Assembly (NCBI GenBank): GCA_036747335.1 | Contig: DAIOCL010000031.1 | Span: forward strand, 1-29,316 | Length of the DNA stretch: 29,316 nucleotides | Direction: 5' to 3' | From: UBA4660 sp002405435 | Lineage (GTDB): Bacteria; Bacteroidota; Bacteroidia; Flavobacteriales_D; Sanyastnellaceae | Shown here: positions 16,008 to 24,697 of the stretch, piece by piece | Layout: each line of letters begins with the position of its first letter | How positions within the stretch are numbered: the stretch's first letter is position 1 | Translations under genes and position numbers: made by a program | The notes under the pieces: generated by a model | Seen by the model: only the letters and a program-made list of their open reading frames with translations | Databases searched by the model: none | Told to the model about the DNA's origin: nothing

Positions 16008-16478
16008 CTATGGATTCATTTTCCTGAAGTCGAATTCGATTGACCTGCGCTTGCCGTCTTCCAGCCCCTCAACCAGCACATAGAGTGCGGAGTCGCTTTT
16101 CAGTTGATACGTAATGCGGTTGGGAAAATCGTGAGCGGGGTTGAAAAATTCGATCATGGAATCGGACTGGCGGCACACCGGAAAACGAATGATTTCTCCG
16201 AAATTCTCATTGCGCACCTTGGCGAGGTAACTGAGGGTATCGTTTACAGGCTGTATGGACAGGTATTCGATGTACAGGGTATCTTTATCAAAGAGTTGGT
16301 ATCCCCTGCCCCAGATTTCATTGTCGGCGTTGTACATCCACTCCTCGATCTGTTGTGACTGTTCACCGCTCCTCAGCCACTTGCCCTCAAGGCGGTGAAT
16401 GTCGAATTGCCCGGAAGGTGATTCCAGACAGGCACTGAGGACGGAGGCCACGACCACGAAGAGGAAAACCCTTAACAT
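16008..16478 (-). CDS. DUF6265-like lipoprotein
   Basis: The open frame extends to 16721 but overlaps the permease gene upstream. The ATG at 16478 (MLRVFLFVVVASVLSAC) starts a clear lipoprotein signal with lipobox LSAC, giving 156 residues. The mature part has RLEGKW, IEEWMYNADNEIWGRGYQLF and an FFNPAHDFPNRITYQL block, which I recognise as the DUF6265 type, a small lipocalin-like fold of unknown role. It lies 20 bases after the TauE/SafE permease and is probably the last gene of the riboswitch-led operon. Confidence 0.78.
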   Translation of the reverse strand: MLRVFLFVVVASVLSACLESPSGQFDIHRLEGKWLRSGEQSQQIEEWMYNADNEIWGRGYQLFDKDTLYIEYLSIQPVNDTLSYLAKVRNENFGEIIRFPVCRQSDSMIEFFNPAHDFPNRITYQLKSDSALYVLVEGLEDGKRRSIEFDFRKMNP

Positions 16479-16498
16479 CTCATGTGCGAAAATAACTT

Positions 16499-17272
16499 TT
16501 ACAGCACGCCCGCGCCAAGCAGAAGGGAAAAAATTACCAGCGACACCAAAACAAACTGCTGCACAAACTTCAGGGTTTGCTGCTGCATATAGCGGTTGCC
16601 GAGGTAGGCTCCGGTGAAGGCCGCCACGGTGGCCAACACAACCGGCTGCCACGCGAGGGTCTTCCAGGCCGGACCCATCTGCTGGCCATAGACGGCAATG
16701 CGTGACAGGTCGACCAGGCACGCGCAGACCACCCGTGTGCCCATAAACGCTTCCTTGCTCAGTCCACTTTTGAGCAGGAAAGCACTGCGCAGCGCCCCCT
16801 GGTGGCCACTCAGCCCGCCGAAAAAACCGCTGAGGAGACCGCCTGCAGGCAACAAGGCCGGTGGCAGCCTGAGCACCTTGAAGGCGGGAAGAATTTCCAG
16901 TATGGAAAATACCAGGATCAGTATGGCGATGGTCAGTTCAAAGACCGTGACTTCAAAAAACGCACTGCCCCAATGCCATGTGTAGAGTGTTCCGGTTTGC
17001 CCGAGCCAGCTGAGCAGAAAAGCGCCGGCCACCGCACCCACTATACTCGTAAGTCCAAAACGAATCACCATCGACCGGTCGGCGAATTTTCCGACGAGCC
17101 AGAGTTTAAACACATTGTTGAGCATATGCACTACGGCGGTGGCGGCTATGGCCAGCGGCAGAGGAAAGAGCAGTGAAAACGCAGGCAAGAGCAGCGTGCC
17201 GAGGCCAAAGCCCGAGAAAAAACTGAGAAAGGCACCAACGAGCGCTACCGCGCTTACTACCCATAATTCCAT
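16499..17272 (-). CDS. TauE/SafE (TSUP) family membrane permease
   Basis: The 257-residue protein has about eight transmembrane helices in two related halves, each with a glycine-rich entry segment (SFFSGFGLGTLLLPAFSLLF and GGLLSGFFGGLSGHQGALRS). This is characteristic of the TSUP family, whose studied members export sulfite or sulfonate-related anions or carry other small organic acids. The substrate is not predictable. It follows the BtuG-like gene by 26 bases and precedes a lipoprotein gene by 20, so it probably sits on a cobalamin-regulated transcript. Confidence 0.88.
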   Translation of the reverse strand: MELWVVSAVALVGAFLSFFSGFGLGTLLLPAFSLLFPLPLAIAATAVVHMLNNVFKLWLVGKFADRSMVIRFGLTSIVGAVAGAFLLSWLGQTGTLYTWHWGSAFFEVTVFELTIAILILVFSILEILPAFKVLRLPPALLPAGGLLSGFFGGLSGHQGALRSAFLLKSGLSKEAFMGTRVVCACLVDLSRIAVYGQQMGPAWKTLAWQPVVLATVAAFTGAYLGNRYMQQQTLKFVQQFVLVSLVIFSLLLGAGVL

Positions 17273-17298
17273 GACACAAAATTGCGCAAGGAAGGAGG

Positions 17299-18345
17299 CT
17301 ACTTAAAATAAAATCCGTTTGTTCCAATACCGGCCTGCATCTCTGTAAGCACAGCACCGGCAGCCGAATGCTGGCGCACCAGCGAGGGCGAGATAAAATC
17401 AGAAATACCGGCAGTCCAAAGGGCACCGCTGACCGGATGCACGCCAATGCCCTGATGCTGCCCACTGATGACCAGCTCGGGTGTTATTTCATCCGCATCC
17501 GTATCTATGCTGTACACGCCGTTGTTTTCGATAAAAATCTTGTCACCGCCTCCGCTGACGGCCATCCGCAGGGGATGATCGCCCAGCGCTCCTACCTGCA
17601 CACTGTCTGTGATGGTGAAGCTCTCTCCGTCAGCCACAAAGAGGTACGCCGGCGAGTGCCCGGTAACATTCCAGTCGGCGTCGTAGTAGGTCTGTCCCTG
17701 GCAGAGAATCCACACCCGGCCAATCATGTCCACCGCGGCCTGTACCGGCCGATGCGCTACCTGCAGCGTTGCCGCTACGGTTAGGGTCGTCAGGTCAATC
17801 ACGGTCACGGTGCTGTCGAGAACCCAGCCTCCGCTGTTGCAGACGAAGAGATTGTTTCCGTTCACCGCCATACCTTCAGGCCCCTTTCCCACGGGTACCG
17901 AGGCAATCTCGCTGTAGGCAGAAAGGTCAATAACCTTTACCTCCCCGGCACTGCTTCCGTTGGTCACTACGGCCCTGTTTCCCGCTACCACTTCAATAGC
18001 TCTCGGATAGCTGAATCCTTCCATGGCCGTTACATGCCGAAAGTCGCTCAGCATAAAAACTTCAATTTTTCCTGAGCCATTCAGCACGGCGTAGCCCTTG
18101 TCACCGGATGTGGTAAAAGACTGCAACACATCGCCAAGCGGAAATCCGTTGGCATCGAGAAAGGGGTCTATGGTAAGAACTCCTTCGTCAGACAGATGCG
18201 AGATGGAAGCATTGCCGGCGAGGAATGCACCTTCGTTCAGCAGATAGGTGCCGGTTGCAAAGTCAGCGACGGACTCCGGCTCATCTTTTTTGCAGGCCAC
18301 AAGGATGGTCATGGCCAGCGAAACACAACACAGTCGGTGTTTCAT
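17299..18345 (-). CDS. BtuG-like YncE/DUF5074 beta-propeller lipoprotein
   Basis: The 348-residue precursor has a lipoprotein signal ending in the lipobox LVAC (C18). The mature part is a seven-bladed-propeller type sequence of the YncE/DUF5074 family, with repeating V-x-V-I-D-L segments (GEVKVIDLSAYSEIASVPVGKGPEGMAVNG and STVTVIDLTTLTVAATLQV). In Bacteroides, BtuG is a surface lipoprotein of this family that binds cobalamin tightly and caps the BtuB receptor. Its ATG overlaps the stop of the BtuB-like receptor by 4 bases behind a cobalamin riboswitch, so the same role is strongly suggested. The binding residues were not checked. Confidence 0.85.
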   Translation of the reverse strand: MKHRLCCVSLAMTILVACKKDEPESVADFATGTYLLNEGAFLAGNASISHLSDEGVLTIDPFLDANGFPLGDVLQSFTTSGDKGYAVLNGSGKIEVFMLSDFRHVTAMEGFSYPRAIEVVAGNRAVVTNGSSAGEVKVIDLSAYSEIASVPVGKGPEGMAVNGNNLFVCNSGGWVLDSTVTVIDLTTLTVAATLQVAHRPVQAAVDMIGRVWILCQGQTYYDADWNVTGHSPAYLFVADGESFTITDSVQVGALGDHPLRMAVSGGGDKIFIENNGVYSIDTDADEITPELVISGQHQGIGVHPVSGALWTAGISDFISPSLVRQHSAAGAVLTEMQAGIGTNGFYFK

Positions 18346-20222
18346 TGTGGGATTTTATTGGGGTGTTTGTATTGAATGCTGATTCCGGTTCCTATAACCC
18401 TGCCGGGCATGGCGTAGGCTCTCACGGATTGGTATTGCGTGTTGGAAAGGTTGCTGACAGACAGCAGGAAGGACAGCGCATACCTGTCATTCTCCCAGCG
18501 GTACGAGACCTGCGTGTCAACGGTGGTGTATGCAGGCAGCGTGTTGATGAAATCGTAGTAGCGGGCTGCGCAGTAATACAATGCATATTGAAAATTCCAA
18601 CGGCCGAATGCCACTTCATGCGCGCCCGATAACACATGACGCGGCGTGTACCAGGCTTGTGACCACGACGCAGCCCCTTCCCCCTGACTCACGCGTGCGT
18701 CAGCGAGGGCCCAGGTAACCTGCCAGCGCGAAGTCAGTCGGCGCCGGTATTCCAACACTAAGCCAGCTTCCGCATTCCACGACTGCAATTTCCTGATGTT
18801 GCGCGGCGACCACGAAAGCCCTTCTGCGGGTAACCACTGGATAAAATTGTCGGCCGTACGCCGGGTGAACTTGCCCAGCCACTCCCATTGCCAGCGTGCA
18901 GACAACGACCGCAGCCAGCGAAGCGAAAGTGAGAGCGACCGCGCCTGCTCGGGCTGCAGCGTTTCGTTGCCGCCCGGCCTCCAGTATAATTCGTTGAAGT
19001 CGGGCAGACGGCTATGGGCACTGGCCGCAGCAAGCACATCGAGCCCGGTCATCCGGCTATGGGCCTGGTAGCGGTAGTAAAAGCCTGTAGTATTGGCGTG
19101 CAGGCGATCGCGCCATTCACCGCCGGTTCTCACGCCTGCGGTGTGGCCGCCAGCGCGGCGCGAGACGCCCACGGCATAACGCGACCTCGACACGCCTGTG
19201 CCACCGCCGCTGTAATTGTCGGTGATAATCTGCACTGCACCCGGTTCGACCATCAGGGAAGCCTGCCAGCGTGGAGACAGATACTCCGTTTCTGACCGCA
19301 CGTAGCCCTGACGGGTTTTCATGCGAGAGTCAATCTCAGCAACGGCATCAGCGCCCGCGCTGCGGTAATGCCAGCCATCAGACCACAGGCCACCTGAAAG
19401 GGTGTGAGAGAAACGGCCATAGCGCTGTTGCCAGCTGAGGTGCACACGTGTAAAGCCATCTTCCTGCCGGGCCTGTGCAGGCAGGCTTGTGCCCATGGGC
19501 AACGGAATTTCCGCGCGCGCATGCTGCGACCAGAGGCTCACCTGCAGGGCCGCGCGCTCACCCAGGTCAAGCTGTCCGCGGTGCATGATGCCCCGCGAGA
19601 GGGCATTGTTGTGCGTCTGCCGGATCCACGGACGGCCTGCCCTGAGGTCATCGCGGTAGGCGAAATCATTGTTGCAATGCTGGTAAAAAAAGCGTGTATC
19701 GTGCCGATAGCCGCCCCGCTCTCCGCCGGCCTGTCCGCCAATCCAAAGGTTCTGCAGTGAATTGCCTCCTGCCTCCAGGCCGGTGCGGCCGGTATGCGCC
19801 GGACCATCGGGCAATGCAATGGTGAGTCCTGCTGCAGGCCACTCACGCAGCTCTACGTGGTCAAAAAAGAAGGCGGGAATGCGCGACACATCCGCCGAGC
19901 CGGCTGCAGGGGCATTTACGGGCATGCCTTGCCAGGTAACAGCTACATGGTCTGCACCGGTACCGCCTATGCCCATGGCCGCTGAAAGTCCCGGAGGACC
20001 ATATTGGTTGATGTACATCCCGCGGCGGCGGAGCGCGCTGCTGATGTCGTTGTAGGGCCATTGCGTGGCTGTCTGCGCAATGCCCAGTCTGTCTGCTTCC
20101 ACCGAGGCAACGACACAAACCGTGTCTGTCTTCAGCTCGGGCATAGCGGGGCCGGGCTGAATGGAATCTACTGACCAGACAACCGCAACGAATGAGCCCG
20201 ATATAGAAAATATTTCCACCAT
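18342..20222 (-). CDS. TonB-dependent outer-membrane receptor, BtuB-like (corrinoid uptake)
   Basis: The 626-residue protein matches BtuB in size. It has a TonB-box-like DTVCVVAS segment at about 33-40, a plug domain (ISSALRRRGMYINQYGPPG... GTGADHVAVTWQGMPVN) and a long barrel region with ELYWRPGGNETLQPEQA. Cobalamin uptake is inferred from the riboswitch directly upstream and the overlapping BtuG-like gene. The ATG at 20222 gives an odd signal peptide with an acidic rather than basic start (MVEIFSISGS). No other ATG, GTG or TTG lies in the ten codons upstream, although these encode GKK. The protein lacks the N-terminal carboxypeptidase-regulatory domain of SusC-type receptors. Confidence 0.9.
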   Translation of the reverse strand: MVEIFSISGSFVAVVWSVDSIQPGPAMPELKTDTVCVVASVEADRLGIAQTATQWPYNDISSALRRRGMYINQYGPPGLSAAMGIGGTGADHVAVTWQGMPVNAPAAGSADVSRIPAFFFDHVELREWPAAGLTIALPDGPAHTGRTGLEAGGNSLQNLWIGGQAGGERGGYRHDTRFFYQHCNNDFAYRDDLRAGRPWIRQTHNNALSRGIMHRGQLDLGERAALQVSLWSQHARAEIPLPMGTSLPAQARQEDGFTRVHLSWQQRYGRFSHTLSGGLWSDGWHYRSAGADAVAEIDSRMKTRQGYVRSETEYLSPRWQASLMVEPGAVQIITDNYSGGGTGVSRSRYAVGVSRRAGGHTAGVRTGGEWRDRLHANTTGFYYRYQAHSRMTGLDVLAAASAHSRLPDFNELYWRPGGNETLQPEQARSLSLSLRWLRSLSARWQWEWLGKFTRRTADNFIQWLPAEGLSWSPRNIRKLQSWNAEAGLVLEYRRRLTSRWQVTWALADARVSQGEGAASWSQAWYTPRHVLSGAHEVAFGRWNFQYALYYCAARYYDFINTLPAYTTVDTQVSYRWENDRYALSFLLSVSNLSNTQYQSVRAYAMPGRVIGTGISIQYKHPNKIPQ

Positions 20223-20230
20223 TATACACT

Positions 20231-20250
20231 GCGGTTTCTTCCCGAACCGC
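20231..20250 (-). promoter_or_regulatory. Expression-platform hairpin between riboswitch and receptor start
   Basis: A perfect 6-base inverted repeat (GCGGTT and AACCGC) encloses an 8-base loop that contains a purine-rich GGGAAGA segment, ending 9 bases before the receptor ATG. The position suits translational control: when cobalamin is bound, the hairpin would block ribosome entry. The TTCG at the stem-loop junction could pair with CGAA in the aptamer loop L5, as in the kissing-loop model for this class. There is no T tract, so it is not a terminator. Confidence 0.5.
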
Positions 20251-20261
20251 GCGTTATCGCT

Positions 20262-20424
20262 GTGGTGACAGGCAGGTTTTCTGACTTACGCCCTGGACTT
20301 CGCCTTCCCCCTTTCGGAGTGGCTTGTAGAAGAAGACCGGTGTCGGCGCTTACAGCTGCGGGAACAGTTCCGGATTCGCACCGGATTCCCTTTTAACCAC
20401 CTGCATGGAGGTGGCACCTTTCAC
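20262..20424 (-). promoter_or_regulatory. Cobalamin (B12) riboswitch
   Basis: The minus strand carries the core of the cobalamin riboswitch class: GGGAATCCGGTGCGAATCC, then a CCCGCAGCTGTAA segment (B12-box type), then GTCAGAAAACCTGCCTG near the 3' end. P1 can close by pairing GGTG at 20415-20418 with CACC at 20264-20267. Binding of adenosyl- or hydroxo-cobalamin normally lowers expression of the downstream genes, here the BtuB-like receptor and the genes behind it. Confidence 0.95.
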
Positions 20425-20428
20425 GGCA

Positions 20429-20436
20429 CGAAAATA
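20429..20436 (-). promoter_or_regulatory. Candidate -7 element for the riboswitch-led operon
   Basis: The minus strand reads TATTTTCG, one mismatch from TAnnTTTG. The implied start site would lie only a few bases before the first strand of riboswitch stem P1, which is a sensible place. No clear -33 element was found. Confidence 0.3.
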
Positions 20437-20519
20437 AGTGAAACTTCAGTGTCGCGTGAACCGCAGCAGTACAAAGGTTAAGCCTGGCAAGCGCGCGGTA
20501 AACGGAGATCATCGGTCCT

Positions 20520-21284
20520 TCAGCCCCTGACAAAAACCAGGGTGAAGGCGTCAGAGGATTTCGGTGCATAGCGATAACCGTTTTCAGCAAATTCCTTCAG
20601 CCCTTCAGGCTTATCAATGCGGTGACGGATGATGAACCGCGCCATCATGCCCCGCGCCAGCTTGGTATACGTCTGCACAGCACGTAAGGTAGCACCCTTT
20701 TTTTCCATGAAGTCGCATTGGTACACCTTGCGCCCGCCGAGGAAGGGCAATACGCTGTCTGCATATTCGGCCGATGCGAGATTCATCACGGGTTCGGTGG
20801 TTGTGAGGTCTGAGAGGAGGGTCTTTGCGATGCGGTCGCCCCAAAACGCATAGAGGTTTTTGGCATTGGCCGACGGCGCAAAACGCGTACCCATCATCAA
20901 CCGGTACGGCTGCACCAAATCGAGCGGCCTGAGCAGGCCATAAAGTCCGGAGAGAATGCGCAGGTGGCGCTGGGCAAAGGCGAGCTCTTCTGCACCGAGC
21001 GAAGTGGCTTCCAGTCCGCGGTAGACCTCTCCGCGAAAGAGCAGCACAGCCTGAATGGCGTTGGCGGGATGAAACGGCGGAGACCACGCCGCAAAACGCG
21101 CATGGGTTTCTGCGGCGAGTTCGCCGGAAACGGACATGAGCGCAGCCAGTTGCTCCGGCCGGAGGGCGCGGAGGGGTTCAACGAGTTTGGCCGCTTCGGG
21201 CAGCAGCCGCGGCTGGGTGAATTCGAGGTGCGGGTAGTGCACCTTTTCTTCCATTCGTTTGGCGGGTGAAATCAGGGTAATCAT
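20520..21284 (-). CDS. yaaA: YaaA, peroxide stress response protein (UPF0246)
   Basis: YaaA limits intracellular iron and oxidative DNA damage during peroxide stress and binds DNA with a helix-hairpin-helix fold. The 254 residues show the family blocks: MITLISPAKRMEE at the start, RHLRILSGLYGLLRPLDLVQPYRLMMGT, LYAFWGDRIAK, and near the end ARGMMARFIIRHRIDKPEGLKEF. It starts one base after the stop of the sodium:solute symporter gene, so the two are co-translated or coupled. About 95 bases downstream lies the promoter region of the riboswitch operon. Confidence 0.95.
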   Translation of the reverse strand: MITLISPAKRMEEKVHYPHLEFTQPRLLPEAAKLVEPLRALRPEQLAALMSVSGELAAETHARFAAWSPPFHPANAIQAVLLFRGEVYRGLEATSLGAEELAFAQRHLRILSGLYGLLRPLDLVQPYRLMMGTRFAPSANAKNLYAFWGDRIAKTLLSDLTTTEPVMNLASAEYADSVLPFLGGRKVYQCDFMEKKGATLRAVQTYTKLARGMMARFIIRHRIDKPEGLKEFAENGYRYAPKSSDAFTLVFVRG

Positions 21285-21285
21285 A

Positions 21286-23031
21286 TCAGATACTGCTTCG
21301 CCAGCGGGTCAAAAGGATATAGCCGCAGCAAGCCGTCACGGCTGCGGATATGGCATAACCCAGTGTGTTTCCGTAAATCAGGAAGCCCACGCCAAACAAC
21401 GCGGCATAGACAGCTACGCAACCGAGAAACACGCTCATCACCTGGGTACCCACGCTGTTGCCTGGCCTGGCCGTATAGTCGGGCGCAAATCTTCTCCAGC
21501 CCCTGCCGGAGGGCTTTATGAGCGTGTAGAAGCGGGCGAGTACCTCAGCCGATGTAGGTGGAGTCAGCCAGGTAACCAGCAGCCAGCAAAGCGTCGTGAG
21601 CACCACGGTCACAATGAGAATCACCCAATCCGGCCAGTCAGGTTTAAAAAGGTAAAAGGCGACTGCAATCAGCAGTGAGGAAGCCATACCGGCGATTTCC
21701 GTATAGGCGTTGATGCGCCACCAAAACCAGCGCAGGATAAAGATCAGGCCGGTGCCCGCGCCCACGGACAACAGGATATTGAAGCCCTCGCCGGCATTCT
21801 GGATGCGGGTAGAAAGCAGCGCGCCGAGTAGCATGAGCACCACCGTTGAGAGGCGGGCTACATTAATCTGTGCCTGGCTATTCGCTTTCGGGTTGATGAA
21901 GCGCAGGTAGACATCGTTCACTACGTAGCTACTACCCCAGTTGAGGTGTGTTGCAATGGTGCTCATAAAGGCCGCAATAAGCGAAGCCATGATGATGCCG
22001 CGCAGTGGACTTGACAGGTGTGTAAGCATGGCCGGATAGGCAATATCATGTCCGATGACCGAGGGGTCGGCACCGGGGAAGGCCGCAGCGATATCGCTGA
22101 CCTGAGGGTATAACACAAGGCTGGCAAAAGCAACGAGAATCCACGGCCAGGGACGCAGCGCATAATGCGCAACATTAAACAGCAGCGTGGCGCCAACGGC
22201 GTGTTTTTCATTCTTCGCACTGAGCATGCGTTGGGCCACATAACCGCCTCCGCCGGGTTCTGCACCCGGATACCAGACACTCCACCACTGCACCGCCAGG
22301 GGCACAACAAACAGGGGCATATAGACGTCGGGATTGGAAAAATCGGGAAGCAACGACATGCGGGATGCCACTTCGGGATGCGACAGCAGATTATCCAGCC
22401 CGCCGATTTCAGGCAGGTGAAGTATTTCCACACTGGCCCAGATGGCGCCGACGATGGCCAGGATGAACTGAAAAAAATCAGTCCACAGTACCCCGGCAAA
22501 TCCGCCAATGGCGCTATACACCACCGTAACGGTACAAGCAATCCACAGCGTCTGTGCGGGAGAAAGGCCGAGCATCACCGAACCGATTTTAACCGCCGCA
22601 AGGCAGACGGTAGCCATGATGATCACATTGAAGAATACACCGAGGTAAATGGCGCGGAACCCGCGAAGGAAGGCGGCGGCTTTTCCCGAATAACGCAATT
22701 CGTAAAACTCCAGGTCAGTGAGCACGGCACTTCTGCGCCAGAGCCGCGCATAAACAAAGACGGTGAGCATACCGGTCAGCAGAAATGCCCACCACGCCCA
22801 ATTGCCCGCGACACCATTTCTCCGCACCAGGTCGGTGACGAGGTTGGGGGTATCGGCTGAAAACGTGGTAGCCACCATGGAAATTCCCAGCAACCACCAG
22901 GGCATCGAACGTCCGCTGAGAAAAAATTCAGATGCACTGTCGCTTGATTTTCTCGATACGGCCAGTCCGATCAGCAATGAAATCAGGAAGTAGGCACCAA
23001 TGATAATCCAGTCTGTAGTGGTGAGCAGCAT
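21286..23031 (-). CDS. Sodium:solute symporter (SSS/SLC5 family)
   Basis: The 581-residue protein has 13 or more hydrophobic helices with the SSS family layout. The N-terminal TM1 (DWIIIGAYFLISLLIGLAV) leads into a FFLSGRSMPWWLLGISMVATTFSADTP segment, where the sodium-coupled core begins. A GGFAGVLWTDFFQF block and a later SSYVVNDVYLRFINPKA segment are also family typical. Substrates of the family include sugars, amino acids, nucleobases and carboxylates, and I cannot choose between them. The start is at 23031, and the gene is transcribed away from the GH3 gene across a roughly 150-base divergent gap. Confidence 0.92.
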   Translation of the reverse strand: MLLTTTDWIIIGAYFLISLLIGLAVSRKSSDSASEFFLSGRSMPWWLLGISMVATTFSADTPNLVTDLVRRNGVAGNWAWWAFLLTGMLTVFVYARLWRRSAVLTDLEFYELRYSGKAAAFLRGFRAIYLGVFFNVIIMATVCLAAVKIGSVMLGLSPAQTLWIACTVTVVYSAIGGFAGVLWTDFFQFILAIVGAIWASVEILHLPEIGGLDNLLSHPEVASRMSLLPDFSNPDVYMPLFVVPLAVQWWSVWYPGAEPGGGGYVAQRMLSAKNEKHAVGATLLFNVAHYALRPWPWILVAFASLVLYPQVSDIAAAFPGADPSVIGHDIAYPAMLTHLSSPLRGIIMASLIAAFMSTIATHLNWGSSYVVNDVYLRFINPKANSQAQINVARLSTVVLMLLGALLSTRIQNAGEGFNILLSVGAGTGLIFILRWFWWRINAYTEIAGMASSLLIAVAFYLFKPDWPDWVILIVTVVLTTLCWLLVTWLTPPTSAEVLARFYTLIKPSGRGWRRFAPDYTARPGNSVGTQVMSVFLGCVAVYAALFGVGFLIYGNTLGYAISAAVTACCGYILLTRWRSSI

Positions 23032-23182
23032 GAGGCAAATATGAACAAATCACGCCTACCGCAACCGAATGGAGCGCATCATTCTCTCCCCTGCACCGCC
23101 GGGAGCGGCAAAACAACGGCTCCTTCACGCTCCAGCCGCGGGTGCCGGCGATTCAGGTGTATCTTCGCTCCAAACTGCCAGC
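23032..23182. other. Divergent intergenic region between symporter and GH3 genes
   Basis: This gap must hold promoters in both directions. On the plus strand TATCTTCG (one mismatch from TAnnTTTG) sits about 18 bases before the GH3 ATG. On the minus strand a CATATTTG lies just before the symporter ATG, with a TTG about 18 bases upstream. Both are weak candidates. The GH3 reading frame stays open through here from 23069, but I do not think it is translated. Confidence 0.3.
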
Positions 23183-24697
23183 ATGCCCTTTAATTCAGTC
23201 TTTGGTTGGGTAATCAAAAAGCGCCTCCACCAGATGGAACTTTTCATGAAGTATCCCGTGGAAGTGCAGCATGAATTGCAGCAAAGGCTCGTCGACGAGG
23301 CAGCCCTGACGCAGTTTGGACTCGAGCACAAATTTTCAGACTTGCGCACCCTGGACGCATTCAAAAAGGCGGTTCCGGTAAGAAAGTATGAAGACATTAA
23401 ACCCTATATCGACCGTCTGCGCGAAGGCGAGCAGAATGTGTTGTGGCCGTCGCGGCTTAAGTGGTTTGCCAAAAGCAGCGGCACCACGGACGACCGCAGC
23501 AAGTTCATTCCCGTGAGCAGGGAGGCGCTCGAAGAATGTCATTATAAGTGCGGAAAAGATTTGTTGGCACTTTACTACCGGGAAGTGCCTCAGGCAGGCC
23601 TGTACAACGGAAAACATCTCGTACTCGGCGGCTCCTCGAAGATCAATCCATTTAACACAAGTGGCTACCCCGGCGATCTTTCGGCCATCATTATCCGCAA
23701 CCTGCCGATCTGGGTTGAGGTTAAACGCACACCCTCGCGGGATATCGCGCTGATGGACAACTGGGAGGAAAAGATCGAAGCCATGGCCCGCAGCACCGTG
23801 CTGGAAGACGTGACCATGATAGCCGGCGTACCCTCGTGGACACTGGTGTTGCTGAAGCGGATCCTCGCACAACAACAGGTGGATTCCATCTACCAGATCT
23901 GGCCCAACCTCGAACTCTTTGTGCATGGCGGGGTGAGTTTCAAACCCTACCGGACGCAGTTTGAGCAACTGCTGGGTCCGCGCATGAACTACCTCGAAAC
24001 CTACAATGCGAGCGAGGGGTTTTTCGCCCTGCAGGACCGGCTCGACCGCGACGACCTGTTGCTGATGCTTGACTACGGCATCTTCTACGAGTTTATGCCG
24101 GTAAGCGAATGGGAGAGCAGCCATCCGCGCACGGTAGGCCTGGCCGACGTAGAACTTGGACAGCACTACGCCATTGTGATTTCTACCAATGCAGGTCTGT
24201 GGCGTTATGTGCTGGGCGACACGGTGAAGTTCACATCCCGTTACCCCTTCCGCATTCAGGTCAGCGGGCGCACCCGCCATTACCTCAATGCCTTCGGTGA
24301 AGAACTTATGGTGGAGAACTCCGACGAAGCCCTTCGGGCCGCCTGCGCGGCCACCGGCGCCCAGGTGGCCGACTATACCGGCGCGCCGGTGTACATGTCG
24401 GATGCCAATACCGGCGGACACGAGTGGCTGATCGAATTTGACCGCGAACCCCAGGACCTGGCCCTGTTTACTGAACTTTTTGACCGCAGGCTGCGGGAAG
24501 TGAACTCCGACTACGATGCCAAACGTTCCTTTGACTATGTGCTGCGCGCCCCGGTGGTACGCACCCTTCCCCCTGGCACCTTTTACCAATGGCTGCGCGA
24601 GCGGGGTAAATTAGGCGGTCAGCATAAGGTGCCGCGCCTCAGCAACGACCGCAAACTGATAGAAGAGGTATTGAATTTGCTAAAGATTCCCTCATGA
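23183..24697 (+). CDS. GH3-family acyl-acid amido synthetase-like enzyme
   Basis: I start this gene at the ATG at 23183 (MPFNSVFGWVIKKR), giving 504 residues. The open frame from 23069 adds 38 residues of proline- and alanine-rich, non-conserved sequence. GH3 proteins are adenylate-forming enzymes; plant members join amino acids to hormones such as jasmonate or indole acetate. Visible motifs are the phosphate-binding KSSGTTDDRSKFIPVS (about 97-112), the YNASEGFF block (274-281) and the nucleotide-binding YVLGDTVKF (about 342-350). GH3 homologues are common in Bacteroidota, but their substrate is unknown. The stop overlaps the next start by 4 bases (ATGA). Confidence 0.93.
   Translation: MPFNSVFGWVIKKRLHQMELFMKYPVEVQHELQQRLVDEAALTQFGLEHKFSDLRTLDAFKKAVPVRKYEDIKPYIDRLREGEQNVLWPSRLKWFAKSSGTTDDRSKFIPVSREALEECHYKCGKDLLALYYREVPQAGLYNGKHLVLGGSSKINPFNTSGYPGDLSAIIIRNLPIWVEVKRTPSRDIALMDNWEEKIEAMARSTVLEDVTMIAGVPSWTLVLLKRILAQQQVDSIYQIWPNLELFVHGGVSFKPYRTQFEQLLGPRMNYLETYNASEGFFALQDRLDRDDLLLMLDYGIFYEFMPVSEWESSHPRTVGLADVELGQHYAIVISTNAGLWRYVLGDTVKFTSRYPFRIQVSGRTRHYLNAFGEELMVENSDEALRAACAATGAQVADYTGAPVYMSDANTGGHEWLIEFDREPQDLALFTELFDRRLREVNSDYDAKRSFDYVLRAPVVRTLPPGTFYQWLRERGKLGGQHKVPRLSNDRKLIEEVLNLLKIPS

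Noticed and set aside
16479..16721. Upstream extension of the DUF6265-like lipoprotein
   Set aside because: It overlaps the permease coding sequence, and the lipoprotein signal starts cleanly at 16478.
23069..23182. 38-codon N-terminal extension of the GH3 gene
   Set aside because: It is proline- and alanine-rich with no family match, and would occupy the divergent promoter region.
23336..24589. Long minus-strand open frame (417 codons) opposite the GH3 gene
   Set aside because: It lies wholly within the GH3 gene in antisense, and its histidine- and glycine-rich sequence has no family character.
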